A DNA stretch of 64,000 bases from Zizania palustris (taxonomy: Eukaryota > Streptophyta > Magnoliopsida > Poales > Poaceae), in NCBI GenBank assembly GCA_019279435.1, contig JAAALK010000082.1, positions 13,656,594 through 13,720,593 of the forward strand, given 5' to 3'. The translations under genes were made by a program, and so were the position numbers. Positions 1 to 10,323 of this stretch are shown in pieces; the first letter of the stretch is position 1, and each line of letters starts with the position of its first letter. The notes beneath the pieces are model-generated. The model searched no databases. It was not told the origin of the DNA and saw only the letters and a program-made list of their open reading frames with translations.

Positions 1-284
1 AAAGTATGATGAATTAATGTGAATTGCACCAGAAGCATCTTGTTTGTTCTTTACCCTCCTACCCCTCCTTGTGGGTGGGGGACCTTACGCATTGCAAAAA
101 GGTTCGTCGGACACAATGACGCGCAGAACAAACCGATGCTTCGCACAACACTTAATATCCATATTTTACCTTTTCGTAGAGTTCTTCGAACATAGTTTCG
201 TATTATGATTTTGTAAGTTTCGAAGCTGAATCTACGTTTGCAGGGTCTTATACTAGGCGCTTAGGACTTTAAAAGTGTCTCATT
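1..284 (-). other. Non-coding 3' region of element B
   Basis: Lies beyond the tandem array and before the expected opposite-strand gene of element B, which would start left of the window. It matches no ORF I can support. Scattered TTCGAA-rich words resemble the post-pol region of element G, but I cannot align it confidently by eye. Confidence 0.4.
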
Positions 285-905
285 GGCCGGAGCCTTGAAA
301 CCTTATTGCTTGGTCACCTTCGACTCTTTTACAGATGCATCGAACCCGTAGGCCGGAAATTTGTTTATCTTTAAAGTCCTTGGACTCTTATATGGATCCT
401 AACAAGCCTAGGCCTGGAATTCGTAGGGTGGCCACCTTCGGCTCTTTTATAGATACTTCGAACCCGGAGGCCGAAAATCTTGTTCTTTTAAAGTCCTTAG
501 ACTCTTCTATGGATCCTAACAAGCCGGAGCCTAGAATCCATAGGCTGGCCACCTTTGGCTCTTTTACAGATACTTCGAACCCGGGGGCCGGAAATCTGCC
601 CTTTTAAAGTCCTTAGACTCTTCTACGGATCCTAACAAGCCGGAGCCTGGAATCCGTAGGGTGGCCACCTTCGACTCTTTTACAGATACTTCGAACCCGG
701 AGGCCGGAAATCTTGTTCTTTTAAAGTCCTTAGACTCTTCTATGGATCCTAACAAGCCGGAGCCTGGAATCCGTAGGCTGGCCACCTTCGGCTCTTTTAC
801 AGATACTTCGAACCCGGAGGCTGGAAATCTTGTTCTTTTAAAGTACTTAGACTCTTCTACGGATCCTAACAAGCCGGAGCCTGGAATCCGTAGGCTGGCA
901 GCGAA
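285..905 (-). repeat. Tandem array, about 117-bp unit, about five copies (post-pol region of element B)
   Basis: The word GGATCCTAACAAGCC (with small changes) recurs at 394, 511, 627, 744 and 861, a period of 116-117 bp. Each unit contains two related halves of about 58 bp, both holding a CTCTT(T/C)TA(C/T) core next to an AAGCC/GGCC motif, so the array looks dimeric. Element G has the same motif family as a simple 61-bp unit at about 58500-58800. The open frames across the array are low-information products of the repeat and are not called as genes. Confidence 0.85.
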
Positions 906-1069
906 GCCCTTGAACCCATGGTTCGCAAGCTGTTGCCCGGGTCTTGGGAAATATGCTTGACTCTGCAAGCATCTCCGTCCTCCTGATGCATCCATCAGGA
1001 GTAAGGGAAATTCGAAGAGCAAACAAAATTTGACCCTCCACTTTATTTAGAAAAGGAATTCTTTACAAG

Positions 1070-1420
1070 TGATTACAAGGAGCCCCTAAGCGTAGTAACG
1101 CTTAAGGTGCTCCGCATGCCATGCATGTTTCAATTCTTCCCATTCTAAATTAGCTAACTTAAACGATCCGGGGCATCCTGAGCGTAGGATAATATATGGT
1201 CCTTCCCATTTATTTCCTAGCTTCCCCGGGGCTATTACACTTCGCAAAAACTAAATGACCTGGTCTAAGCTCGTTCAGCTTTATCTTCGGGTCATACTAT
1301 GCATTTGTTTGGCCTTGGTACTTCGTCAGATTGGCGACAGCCCGAAGCCTTGTTTATTCTGACAAGTCTAGTGAAGTGTTTCTTTCATCTTCATCTCCGG
1401 GCTGCACTACACGAAGGGAT
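1070..1420 (-). pseudogene. C-terminal integrase region of element B, distal piece
   Basis: The reverse complement continues the integrase frame left at 25834. It includes a degenerate match to the G segment YDPKIKLNELRPGHLV and ends in sequence like G's ACTTGGCATGCGGAGCACCTAAAGCG. Several in-frame stops are present. Continuity is shown by the GGGAT duplication at 1416-1420 and 25829-25833 around element C. This portion normally follows the DDE core and helps bind DNA. Non-functional. Confidence 0.8.
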
Positions 1421-2168
1421 TGTAAAACCCCAAGATTTAAAAAGAAATAAAATAAAAGAAATATATTATTAAAGGAATTTCTGGATTTTATTATTAAAGA
1501 AAACCCTTAAAGAGCCCTATTAAAGCCAAACAGAGATAAATATTCAAAATTTGGACTTGAAAAATTTATGGAATAAATTAGAGGCCAAGACATAATTTTA
1601 GAAATTTTTATCAACAGTGATTCAACCCTTAATCAAATAAAATAATTTCTGGATTTATTTTAAATCAGAAAACAATTATTAATCTTAATGGGCCTCAACC
1701 TCGAATCCGCCTCCAGCCCGGCCCAACCTAGCTCAGTGCCACTGAAACATGGGACCCAGATGTCGGCGCACTCCCCCTCTCTCCTCCCCGCACCCGCATC
1801 CGCCCGGCCCCACTTGTCAGCCTCTCCCCTCCCGCTTTCGCTCCCTGACAGCCGTGGCCCGCCTGTCGGCGCTGTTGGCTTCGCACTCAGCCACTGACAG
1901 GTGGGGGCCACCTGTCAGGATCATCTTCCCTGATGGAAAGGGATCCCCTTTCCATCGCCGGTGACCACCACCTTCCAAATCCGCCGCCGCCGGCTCCCCC
2001 TTGCCAAATTGGCACCCAATCCCGACTTGCCGAGCTCCGACGACCCCTTTCCAACCAGAGCCACGCGTTCTCGACATACATGGAAGGTGCTCTCGGGTAT
2101 GGAAAGTTCACTGGCGGGGGAAAAATGGAAACCACGGTTCCCTTCCGTTTAAACGCCGGTGAACCCCC

Positions 2169-2176
2169 TATATAAA
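2169..2176 (+). promoter_or_regulatory. TATA box of the element C 5' LTR
   Basis: TATATAAA sits in a CCCCC-flanked context followed by a pyrimidine-rich stretch suitable for initiation near 2200. The same position holds TATATAAA at 11081-11088 in the C 3' LTR, TATTTATA in both D LTRs, and a weakened TATAAGTA in solo LTR H. Start site is inferred only. Confidence 0.65.
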
Positions 2177-3275
2177 CCCCCTCCGGCCACCGCCCTCTGC
2201 CCACACCGCCTAAGCCCTACCTGGAGCCCTCCAGAGCGTCGTCGCCCGTTTTTCAGCCTCTAGCTCTGCTTCACCTCCAGCCACCGCTCACCGCCGCCTC
2301 GCCCCCCCTCCGTCCTAGCCACCACCACCATCGAGACCGTCGGAGCCCGCCCGTCCTCGGCCATGCCTCCGTCGGCCCAGAGGACTGCCGGATCACCGTC
2401 GCCGTCGAGCTCCCGAAGACCCTCCTTTGTCTACCTCGTCGCCGATCGTCGTCCGTCGCTCGCCGCCACCGTCGAAGGTACCATCATGACCGCCATCTTC
2501 TCCTCTTTCCATTTTCGCATAAAGCTAGGCCCCTAGGCCCTCGTCGTCGCCGTCGCCGCCGCACCCGAGGCCGCCATCGCCGGAGACGAAGGGGGTATGT
2601 GCCCCACCTTACACATGTGTCGTGCCGGATTTAATCCTGGCCGCACGTTCGCGATCGTAGCGCCCTGATTAAATCCCTATGGGATTTAATCTCAGCCATT
2701 GATCTGGTCAAAGGGGTACAGGGCGAACATAGCCGTCGATCGCTACTTAAACCCCTGGCTCGATCTCGCGCGTCCACGTCATACCGGTTCGATGCGTTAA
2801 TCAGGACCGTCCATTTTCATTTAACCCTTCCCGCCTCGTGCCCGATCGCCGGATCCAGATCCGATGGTCCTGGTTGATCCGGTCCACACGCACAGTGACC
2901 CAGTCCACCGTGGGCCAAAATTTCTGTTTAAATAAAATTCCAGAAAAAGGTTTAAACTTCCAAAATTCATAACTTGCTCATTTTAACCCCAAATTTCACC
3001 ATTCAAATTTCATTAAATTCAGCATTTTATTCTCTACACATTAATGCCACAAAAACTGTATGTCCCTGTTGCCCAACATAATCTTATTAGTTAAATAAAT
3101 AAAAACCCCTTAGGGTTAAAATTATTAATTCATAAAATAAATTGGGAAAAGCCTTAAAATCTAATCTTTAATGTTTTTCACCAAACTTCAGAATATTAAA
3201 CCTTATTTCACATATTAAAACCCATAAGCTTGTATGTTTATTACTTGGTGATGTTTTATCTGTTTATTGAATGCT

Positions 3276-3389
3276 ATGTTTATTTTTCAGTATCGAGAAG
3301 ACTACGAGTTCGTCGAGGAGCCGGAGTTCTATCCCGAGGTTCCACCTTCCCCATTTGCTAATCAAGGCAAGTCACAACCCCCATTTTGA
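3276..3389 (+). CDS. Short acidic ORF inside the chromovirus LTR (37 aa)
   Basis: Unrecognised. The frame starts MFIFQYREDYEFVEEPEFYP and continues through a Pro-rich PPSPF segment to TGA. The same frame occurs in the C 3' LTR (12211-12324), the D 3' LTR (14465-14566, minus) and solo LTR H (minus, within 51660-51842). The D 5' LTR copy is cut by a GAG-to-TAG change. Over 25 codons shared by C 5', D 3' and H, seven codons vary silently at the third base and two vary in the amino acid (P/Q, N/D). That pattern suggests past coding constraint. AAGGCAAGT after codon 30 looks like a GC-type 5' splice site. Whether it is translated is unknown. Confidence 0.4.
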   Translation: MFIFQYREDYEFVEEPEFYPEVPPSPFANQGKSQPPF

Positions 3390-4674
3390 TCATCATTGAG
3401 CCCATGTTTTAATAAATTATCGCTATAACTCATAGGATAATATTTCATTAGTCAAATATCAAACCCTACACTATATTTATTAGATCCCCGTCCTTGTGTG
3501 CAAACCCAAGCCATGCTTATTGAGCCTTAACTCCTTGTCACTATACTATAAAAGTATTAGTTAGTGCCCAATGTACTGGCACAACTGCTATAGGATAAAA
3601 ATAATGAGTCGTAGATAGTTGGATTCTGTTATATGAATTTCCCCGTTGTTCTCGTCTCTGGACTCTGTTGGAGTTGGCTATGTTATAAGTATGGTGGGTT
3701 CCGGGTGCAAGCTAGGGCATTGGTTGGTCGCACCCGGGGCACTATAAGGACCGGTCTGCGGGATCTGTTGCAAATCACTTCCGTACCAACCACAAGTCTA
3801 ATGGGTAAGTCCTAACTGAAAGTATGGAACAATCCGACTCGATGCACCATAGTGGAGGGGGCAAGGGGCAACCTGCGGGTGACTTGTACCGACGTGGCTC
3901 AAGGGGGTATGGTGAGGCTCGACGCGTCGAGACACCATATGAAACCCATAAGAGGGTGCTGTCGGGTCGAGGCGGACCATATGGAAGGTTTTGGCACGAG
4001 TTCCCGTGGTATGGGTCATCTCGTTACACTTTGGTGTAAGTGATGTGTGCGTGCCTTGTGGGTACAGTGGTACATCTCTGATCAGAGTATTTAATCTTTT
4101 CGAAAATCCGAGCCCATGGTCAAGGGTGGGTTGTGTAACTACTCGCAATTAGTTTACAATTGTTTGAATGGTTGAGTTATTCATGGCATGTAAGGACTGT
4201 TGAGCAAGGTGGGGTTGACTGTACCCCTCGAGTTAGAAGATGATGATGCATACACATGTTTACATTTCAGTACTAATAACTTACTCACATTTAAATGCTT
4301 TACAATTATGCTTTTCCGCAAAGTTAGCCACTATCTCCCTTGTTATTACTCTACATTATATTTGCATCCGGTGGCTTGCTGAGTACGTTTGTACTCACTC
4401 CCGTTGACTTACACCACCAGAGCCCGTCTACTACGAGGAGGATGAAGGTCTGGAGTAGCGACCCAGTCAAGGCGAGACTGGAAGGAGGCGTTCATCTAGG
4501 ACCCTTTCTTTTATTACTTTATCTTCACATTTATTCACTTTTGTACTAATACGGTCTACGAACCGTGAATGATTGCCCGTATTGTACGTGGTCGCATGAT
4601 GAACGTCTTGGTTTATTGATTTTCTATGGAATTTCAATAAAGGTCCTGATTTATTAAATCGGGGCGTGACAAGA

Positions 4675-4687
4675 TGGTATCAGAGCC
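4675..4687 (+). other. Primer binding site of element C (initiator Met tRNA)
   Basis: TGGTATCAGAGCC, three bases after the LTR end, is the standard plant retrotransposon primer site complementary to the 3' end of initiator methionine tRNA. It fixes the element as plus strand. Confidence 0.95.
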
Positions 4688-4823
4688 GACTTGACTGTAG
4701 GAAGCCAAACATACCTGACCCTAGGACTTATATTAGCCATATTTTCTTACAAAATTACTTACCCTCTCATCTTCCGAGGTTTTCACAAAAACTTTCTCTC
4801 TTTTGTAGACGCTGGTCCGTACC

Positions 4824-5615
4824 ATGAGCGGGAACCTTCGCGACGAGGCCGGATTCATCCGCGAGCTACGCATGCTCATCGGTTTCCTCGGATTCGAGCA
4901 CGAGCCGAGGTTCCATGGAGTCTTCCCCGACGAGGAAGAGAGCTACGACGAGGTCACCATCGTCATCCAGCCCACTCCGCAGACAGCCCACACCTATCGA
5001 GGCGGAGGACCCACCTTCTTGGTTGCCAGCCAGCGCACCGCCCTCCAGGCCCTCACCGAGCTTCGGATGATCTACGACAGCGAGCTCTATGACACGGACT
5101 ACCGCTTTGTGCCCCTTCGCACTCCAGGGAGTCCCCACAGTGTTTACGTTAGCATGATCTCCCAGCGCCACTCCGCGGTTGGGCACACTCTATGCTTGTT
5201 GGAGGCGATGGATGAACTCCACCATGAGGCACTGCAGGATGCCAATGGACAGTGTGACACGATCGACTTTTACCGTCACTCTTCCGAGGATCTGAACCGC
5301 AAGAACGGAGATCTTCGTCGCCGTATCCAGTAGGGACACCGATTGGCTACCGAGGCAGAGGAGCTACGACGCTAGAATGAGCTCCTACGACAGCGCGTCG
5401 CCGACAATCCCCATCTTCACCACCAAATTGAGGAGTTGAAGAAGGATCTCGAGGAGGTCGCACCCCTTCCGCCCCACAAGCGGAAGTCGCTTAGGATCCC
5501 CACCGTGAGGCCCAAGAGGATTTCCCGCAGCGCACCTCCCGCCGAACCCTCCAGTTCCACCACCCCGACCGTCTCCATCGAGCCCGTGGTCGAGTCATCC
5601 CCTGAGCTACCGTAG
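4824..5615 (+). pseudogene. ORF0 of element C: extra ORF between primer site and gag, with two nonsense codons
   Basis: One frame of 264 codons starts MSGNLRDEAGFIRELRMLIG, has TAG at 5331-5333 and 5373-5375, and ends with TAG after SSPELP. Element D carries a homologue of similar length (21180-21992). At both nonsense sites D has CAG, so these are C-to-T decays. The N-terminal half looks globular and acidic. The second half has a Leu/Glu-rich stretch (EELKKDLEEV) that could form a coiled coil, then a basic cluster (KRKSLRIPTVRPKRISR) like a nuclear localisation signal, then a Ser/Thr/Pro tail. No known domain is evident. An ORF before gag has been reported in rice chromoviruses; function unknown. 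Confidence 0.75.
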
Positions 5616-5803
5616 ACGTAGTTTTTATGATTGATTGTTTTCTTTTACTTGTTTTGGATTGTATTGACACTCATATCAAATATAAGGCATGAGTGAAGAA
5701 TTAAATAAAAGACAATAAATGTAATCAGAAGTACGACACATTTTGAAATAAAGCTTAGTATCATTCCCCCTAAGAAAGTACTATCAATTTTGGAAACTTC
5801 AGG

Positions 5804-6990
5804 ATGACGAACAGTCAAGGCTCCGATGCTCCCCAAAATGGAGGGGACAACGACAACTTGCCCCAATGGGGAGCGACCGGGCAAAGGCAAGCCCCAGTCG
5901 CCAACCACCCCACACTGGCCGAAATGATGGCCAATCAAAATCAGTTGGTCGCTGCACTATTAAACCAGATGCAACAACAGCAGCAGCAGCAGATGCAAGA
6001 GCAGTAGGCTCAATTCTTCTGCCTCCACCAGCAGCCAGAGTTGCCTTGCCCTGCCACTCCCGCTCCCATCCCTGCCTCTCAGCTCTCGGAGTTTCTCCGA
6101 GTCCGCCCTCCCACGTTCTCAAGCACCACCAACCCCATGGAGACTGGTGACTGGTTGAGAACGATTGGGAAAAAGTTGGACCTCCTGACTTGTACTGAGT
6201 AGGAGAGGGTGGCATTCGCTGCCCACCAACTCCAGGGTCCTGCCGTGGAATGGTGGGACAACCTGCGTGAGACTCTGCCCGAGAGACATATCAACACTTG
6301 GGATGAGTTCTCCGCCGCCTTCTGCGCAGCCCACGTCCCCGACGGTATCATCGCCTAGAAGCAACAGGAGTTTAGGGACCTGCAGCAAGGAAGCAGGTCC
6401 GCCACCGAATATCTCCATGAGTTCAATAGATTGGCCCGGTATGCGCCTGAAGAGGTCCATACCGATACGGCCAGGCAGTCGAAGTTCCTCCGGGGAGTGA
6501 GGGATGAGATTTCCCTTCAGCTTATCTCCGGAGATTATGCCAACTTTCAAAAGTTGGTAAATAAAGCTATCATTCAGGAGACCCAGCAGAACAAGGTCGA
6601 CCTGAAAAAGAAGAGAATGATCGCCTTTTGCCAGAACCAAGGAATGGCGCAGAGGCCCCGCTTCACACCTCCCCCACCGGCGCCCTAATATCATCCACAC
6701 CCGGTCTACCATCCAGCGCCACCCACCGCCAACACCAGAGCCGGACAGCCTCGCCCCGCTCCTGCCGCACCAGCCGCTCCACCTGCCCCTGCCAAGAAAG
6801 CATAGGTTCTGCGTGACAAGCACGACAAGCCTGTGATCTTCTTCAACTGCCACCAGGAGGGGCATTATTCCCACTAGTGCCCTCACCCCAAGCGCGCACA
6901 AGGAGTCACGACAAACCCTACCATCCGCGCCCGTGTCAACCACGTCACCGCCGAAGAAGCCCAGGCCGTGCCCGAGATCATCATGGGTAA
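5804..6990 (+). pseudogene. gag: gag of element C (capsid and zinc knuckle), nonsense-ridden
   Basis: Frame begins MTNSQGSDAPQNGGDNDNLP, passes a Gln run (about residues 58-67), then a retrotransposon gag domain containing WLRTIGKKLDLL and EYLHEFNRLARYAPEEV, a basic stretch (KKKRM), and a degraded knuckle near 6845-6890. Stops lie at 6005, 6200, 6356, 6686 and 6875. At these sites element D has CAG, CAG, CAG, CAA and CAG. The first knuckle cysteine is Phe here (D reads CFNCRQEGHYSHQC). Gag would form the cytoplasmic particle that packages the RNA. This copy cannot make it. Confidence 0.88.
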
Positions 6991-8875
6991 GTTCACGGTA
7001 CATTCGGCCCTTGCAGTGGTTTTATTTGACACTGGAGCTACGCACTCCTTTATATCACCGGCTTTTGTGGAAAAGAACAATCTGAACATAAGTGAACTAC
7101 CAAGACCAGTATTAATAGCCACCCTGGCAAACAAACTCTAGCCCACTCCTATAGTCCAAGGGTATGGGTAGATATCCAAGGCACAATATTCTGGGCCGAC
7201 CCCATCCTAATAGAATGCCAAGGCTTGGATCTCATTCTAGGAATGGATTGGCTCAATAAGCACCAAGGTGTGATAAGATGTGCCCGGAGGCAAGTAACTG
7301 TGACCAGTGAGGAAGGGACTGCCGTCACATTCTAGATGCCGAGCCTGAAGTCCGGAAGACCGAGGCTGCACCAGATTACCTTGGAGGAGATACCAGTAGT
7401 CTGCGAGTACCTGGACGTATTTCTGGAGGATTTACCAGGGATGCCACCCAAGAAGGACATCGAGTTCCGGATTGATTTGGTACCCGAAACTACTCCCATC
7501 TACAAGCGACCATATCGGATGGCCGCCAATTAGCTAGCTGAGATGAAGCAGCAACTAGAGGACCTTGAGAAGAAAGGCTACATCAGACCGAGCACATCCT
7601 CGTGGGGAGCCCCCATCATCTTCGTTGAAAAGAAAGAGGACAAGGCTAAGCATATGTGTGTGGATTACCGAGCCTTGAATGAGGTAACCATCAAGAACAA
7701 ATACCCATTACCCGGGATCGATGATCTTTTTGACCAGCTGAAAGGAGCTACGGTATTTTCCAAGATCGACCTGCGATCCGGTTATCATCAGCTGAGGATT
7801 TGAGAGGAAGACATACCCAAGACGGCTTTTACCTCTCGTTATGGATTATATGAGTGCACGGTTATGTCTTTTGGTTTGACCAACGCCCCTGCCTTCTTCA
7901 TGAATATGGTGAATAAGGTGTTCATGGAATATTTGGACAAATTTATCATGGTATTTATAGATGACATTCTCATCTACTCCAAGGACCAAAAGGAGCACGA
8001 GACTCACATCCGGTTGACCTTAGGAAAGCTAAGGGAACATCAGTTATACGCCAAGTACAGCAAGTGCAAGTTTTGGACGGCGGAAGTAAAGTTCCTTGGA
8101 CATATCATTTCTGCACAAGGTATCGCAGTGGATCCTGCCACCGTGGAACAGTTACAGATTGGCTGCCACCCACCAACGTATCAGAGATATGAAGTTTTCT
8201 TGGTTTGGCAGGTTACTATCGTCATTTTATCGAGAATTTTTCCAAGATAGCCAAGCCTATGACCAAGTTATTGCAGAAGGGAGTGAAGTTCGAATGGACT
8301 CCCGAATGCGAGGAAAGTTTTCGCACCCTCAAGACCCGGCTGGTGTCAGCACCCATACTGACCCTACCAGATATCAGGAAAGACTTCCATGTTTATTACG
8401 ACGCATCTCGCCAAGGATTGGGATGCGTTCTTATGCAAGACAGAAAGGTTATTTCATACGCCTCTCGTTAATTGAGACCCCATGAGCTAAATTACCCGAC
8501 ACATGACTTGGAATTAGCCGCTGTTGTGCACGCCCTTAAGATATGGAGGCACTATTTGGTTGGAAATCGCTGTGAAGTCTTTACGAATCATAAGAGTTTG
8601 AAGTATATCTTCACGCAACCAGATCTCAACCTTAGGCAAAGACGATGGTTGGAATTAATAAAGGACTACGACTTAGGTATTCACTACCATCCCAGAAAAG
8701 CAAATGTGGTAGCTGACACATTGAGTCGTAAAGGATATTGCACCGCCATCGTGATTCAGGATCACGCGCCCTTGTTATATAAAGAGATGGAAAGGTTAAA
8801 CCTTGGGTTGACCACATGAGCATATCTAGCCACCTTGGAGACCCAACCAATCATATTCGAGCAAATCCGAGAAGC
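6991..8875 (+). pseudogene. pol: protease, reverse transcriptase and RNase H of element C
   Basis: Protease signature VLFDTGATHSFIS (Asp codon 7028-7030) is followed by a frameshift near 7120. The RT runs from about 7380, with CVDYRALNEVTIKNKYPLPG, SKIDLRSGYHQLRI and an intact FIDD catalytic box at 7954-7965. RNase H follows, with VYYDASRQGLG (Asp 8400-8402) and ADTLSRK (its usual final Asp motif). Stops include 7333 (TAG), 7531 (TAG), 7801 (TGA), 8469 (TAA) and 8817 (TGA). A second frameshift lies near 8150. Unlike element D, the catalytic aspartates survive, but the frame is broken. Confidence 0.9.
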
Positions 8876-9850
8876 TTAGTTAGAAGACCCGGATATAGCC
8901 GCCATCAAGAAGAACATGAGACAGGGTAAGGCCCCAGGATTTTCAGAGGACGAGAATGGCACCATATGGTTTGGAACCCGGATCTGCGTGCCGGATAAGC
9001 CAGAGATCAAAACCCTTATTCTAAGGGAGGCCCATGATACCCTGTACTCCATCCATCCCGGAAGCACCAAGATGTACCAAGACCTAAAAGAACGCTATTG
9101 GTGGGTTAGCATGAAGAAAGAGATTGCTAAGTTTGTCGCGGAATGTGACACCTGCCGACAGGTAAAGGCAGAACATCAGAGACCTGCAGGGCTATTACAG
9201 CCACTTAAAGTTCCTGAATGGAAATGGGAAGAGATCGGTATGGACTTCATCACCGGACTCCCAAAGACCCAGCTTGGATATGATTCTATTTGGGTAATCA
9301 TTGACCAGCTAACCAAAGTAGCACACTTCATAGCCGTCAAGACGACCTTCAGTGGCCCTAAGCTCACAGAGTTGTATATGGCCCGCATTGTGTGTCTTCA
9401 TGGAGTGCCCAAGAAGATAGTATCCGACAGAAGAAGTCACTTTACATCTCGATTCTGGAAGAACCTTCAAGAGGAAATGGGGACGAGACTGAACTTCAAC
9501 ACTGCTTACCACCCTCAGACAGATGGACAAACGGAACGAGTGAATCAGATATTGGAGGATATGCTTCGGGCATGCGTCTTGGATTTGGAGGAACTTGGGA
9601 CAAGAGTTTATCGTACGCTGAGTTTTCATACAACAACAGTCATCAAGCTAGCCTTCAGATGACCCGTTTGAAGCCCTATATGGACGAAAGTGTAGGACGC
9701 CTCTACTTTGGGATCAAACCGGTGAATCCCAAGTGTTTGGAACAGACATCCTTCGGGAAGCGGAAGAGAAGGTACGGATTATCAGAGACCGACTCAAGAC
9801 AGCCCTATCTCGATAGAAGAGCTATGCGGACAATTGTCGTCGAGATCTAG
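8876..9850 (+). pseudogene. pol: integrase of element C
   Basis: After a TAG at 8877, a 248-aa open stretch (8916-9662) holds the zinc-binding HHCC region (CDTCRQVKAEHQRPAG) and the DDE core: WEEIGMDFITGLPK, IVSDRRSHFTSRFW, and HPQTDGQTERVNQILEDMLR. A frame change near 9590 moves the rest into another frame. Integrase inserts the cDNA into chromatin. Close to the D copy but independently damaged. Confidence 0.88.
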
Positions 9851-9915
9851 CCTTTGAAGAGGGAGACCACGTCTACCTTCAAGTCACACCTCTCCGTGGT
9901 ACTCAACAGTTTAAC

Positions 9916-10281
9916 ATGAGAGGAAAGTTGACCCCTCGATATGTTGGACCATTTCCCATTATTCGACGCCAAGGCGAAGTCGCTTATCAGTTGGAACTGC
10001 CACCCTCACTGGTCGGGGTACATGACGTGTTTCATGTGTCCCAACTAAAGAAGTGTCTCCGAGTCCTAACAGAGCAAGTGGACCTACAACAGTTGGATGT
10101 TCAGGAGGATCTGACCTATGTGGAAAAACCCGTCAAGATATTGGAAGTCAAAGAAAGGACCACCAGAAGTCGCGTCATCCGCTTCTGCAAGGTTCAGTGG
10201 AGCAATCACCCCGTAGAGGAAGCTACGTGGAAAAAAGAGGAAGAACTCAAAGCCCAGCATCTTGAGTTATTCGAGGATTGA
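9916..10281 (+). pseudogene. pol: C-terminal integrase region with chromodomain, element C
   Basis: An open 121-aa stretch. Residues 1-45 carry RGKLTPRYVGPFPIIRR and GVHDVFHVSQLKKCL, typical of the chromovirus integrase C-terminus. Residues about 66-118 form a chromodomain-like module (TYVEKPVKILEVKERTTRSR and WSNHPVEEATWKKEEEL). Chromodomains are thought to steer integration toward marked chromatin. This segment is nearly identical to the D copy and is the best preserved coding part of C. It is called a pseudogene because upstream frames are broken. Confidence 0.88.
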
Positions 10282-10309
10282 TCCGAATCTCAAGGACGAG
10301 ATTCTCTGT

Positions 10310-10323
10310 AAGGGGGATAGGAT
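10310..10323 (+). other. Polypurine tract of element C
   Basis: AAGGGGGATAGGAT directly precedes the 3' LTR start TGTAACACCC, the expected plus-strand priming site. The reverse complement occupies the same place in D at 16464-16477. Confidence 0.88.

Larger units (their letters stand above)
1421..4671 (+). repeat. 5' LTR of element C (3251 bp)
   Basis: Begins TGTAAAACCCC (3' copy: TGTAACACCCC) and ends in TGACA directly before the primer site. Contents in order: an AT-rich start; a GC-rich block (about 1690-2600) with a TATA box at 2169; an AT-rich stretch (2900-3270); a short acidic ORF (3276-3389); a conserved block with a 60-codon ORF (3633-3815); an AATAAA at 4636-4641; and a palindromic CCTGATTTATTAAATC near the end. 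It is mostly colinear with the other four chromovirus LTR copies here. The GC-rich block diverges most. Confidence 0.93.

Noticed and set aside
285..905. CRISPR array
   Set aside because: The whole 117-bp unit is repeated with no unique spacers, and the genome is plant nuclear.
335..1022. ORFs on both strands across the 117-bp repeats
   Set aside because: They arise from a repeat unit whose length (117) is a multiple of three, so any open frame persists. No domain.
4675..4687. tRNA gene suggested by the Met tRNA-like sequence at primer sites
   Set aside because: Only the 3' tRNA complement is present; no cloverleaf.
6119..7003. 294-aa minus-strand ORF over the gag of C
   Set aside because: It is the reverse shadow of GC-rich gag, lacks a counterpart frame of equal length in D, and has no recognisable domain.
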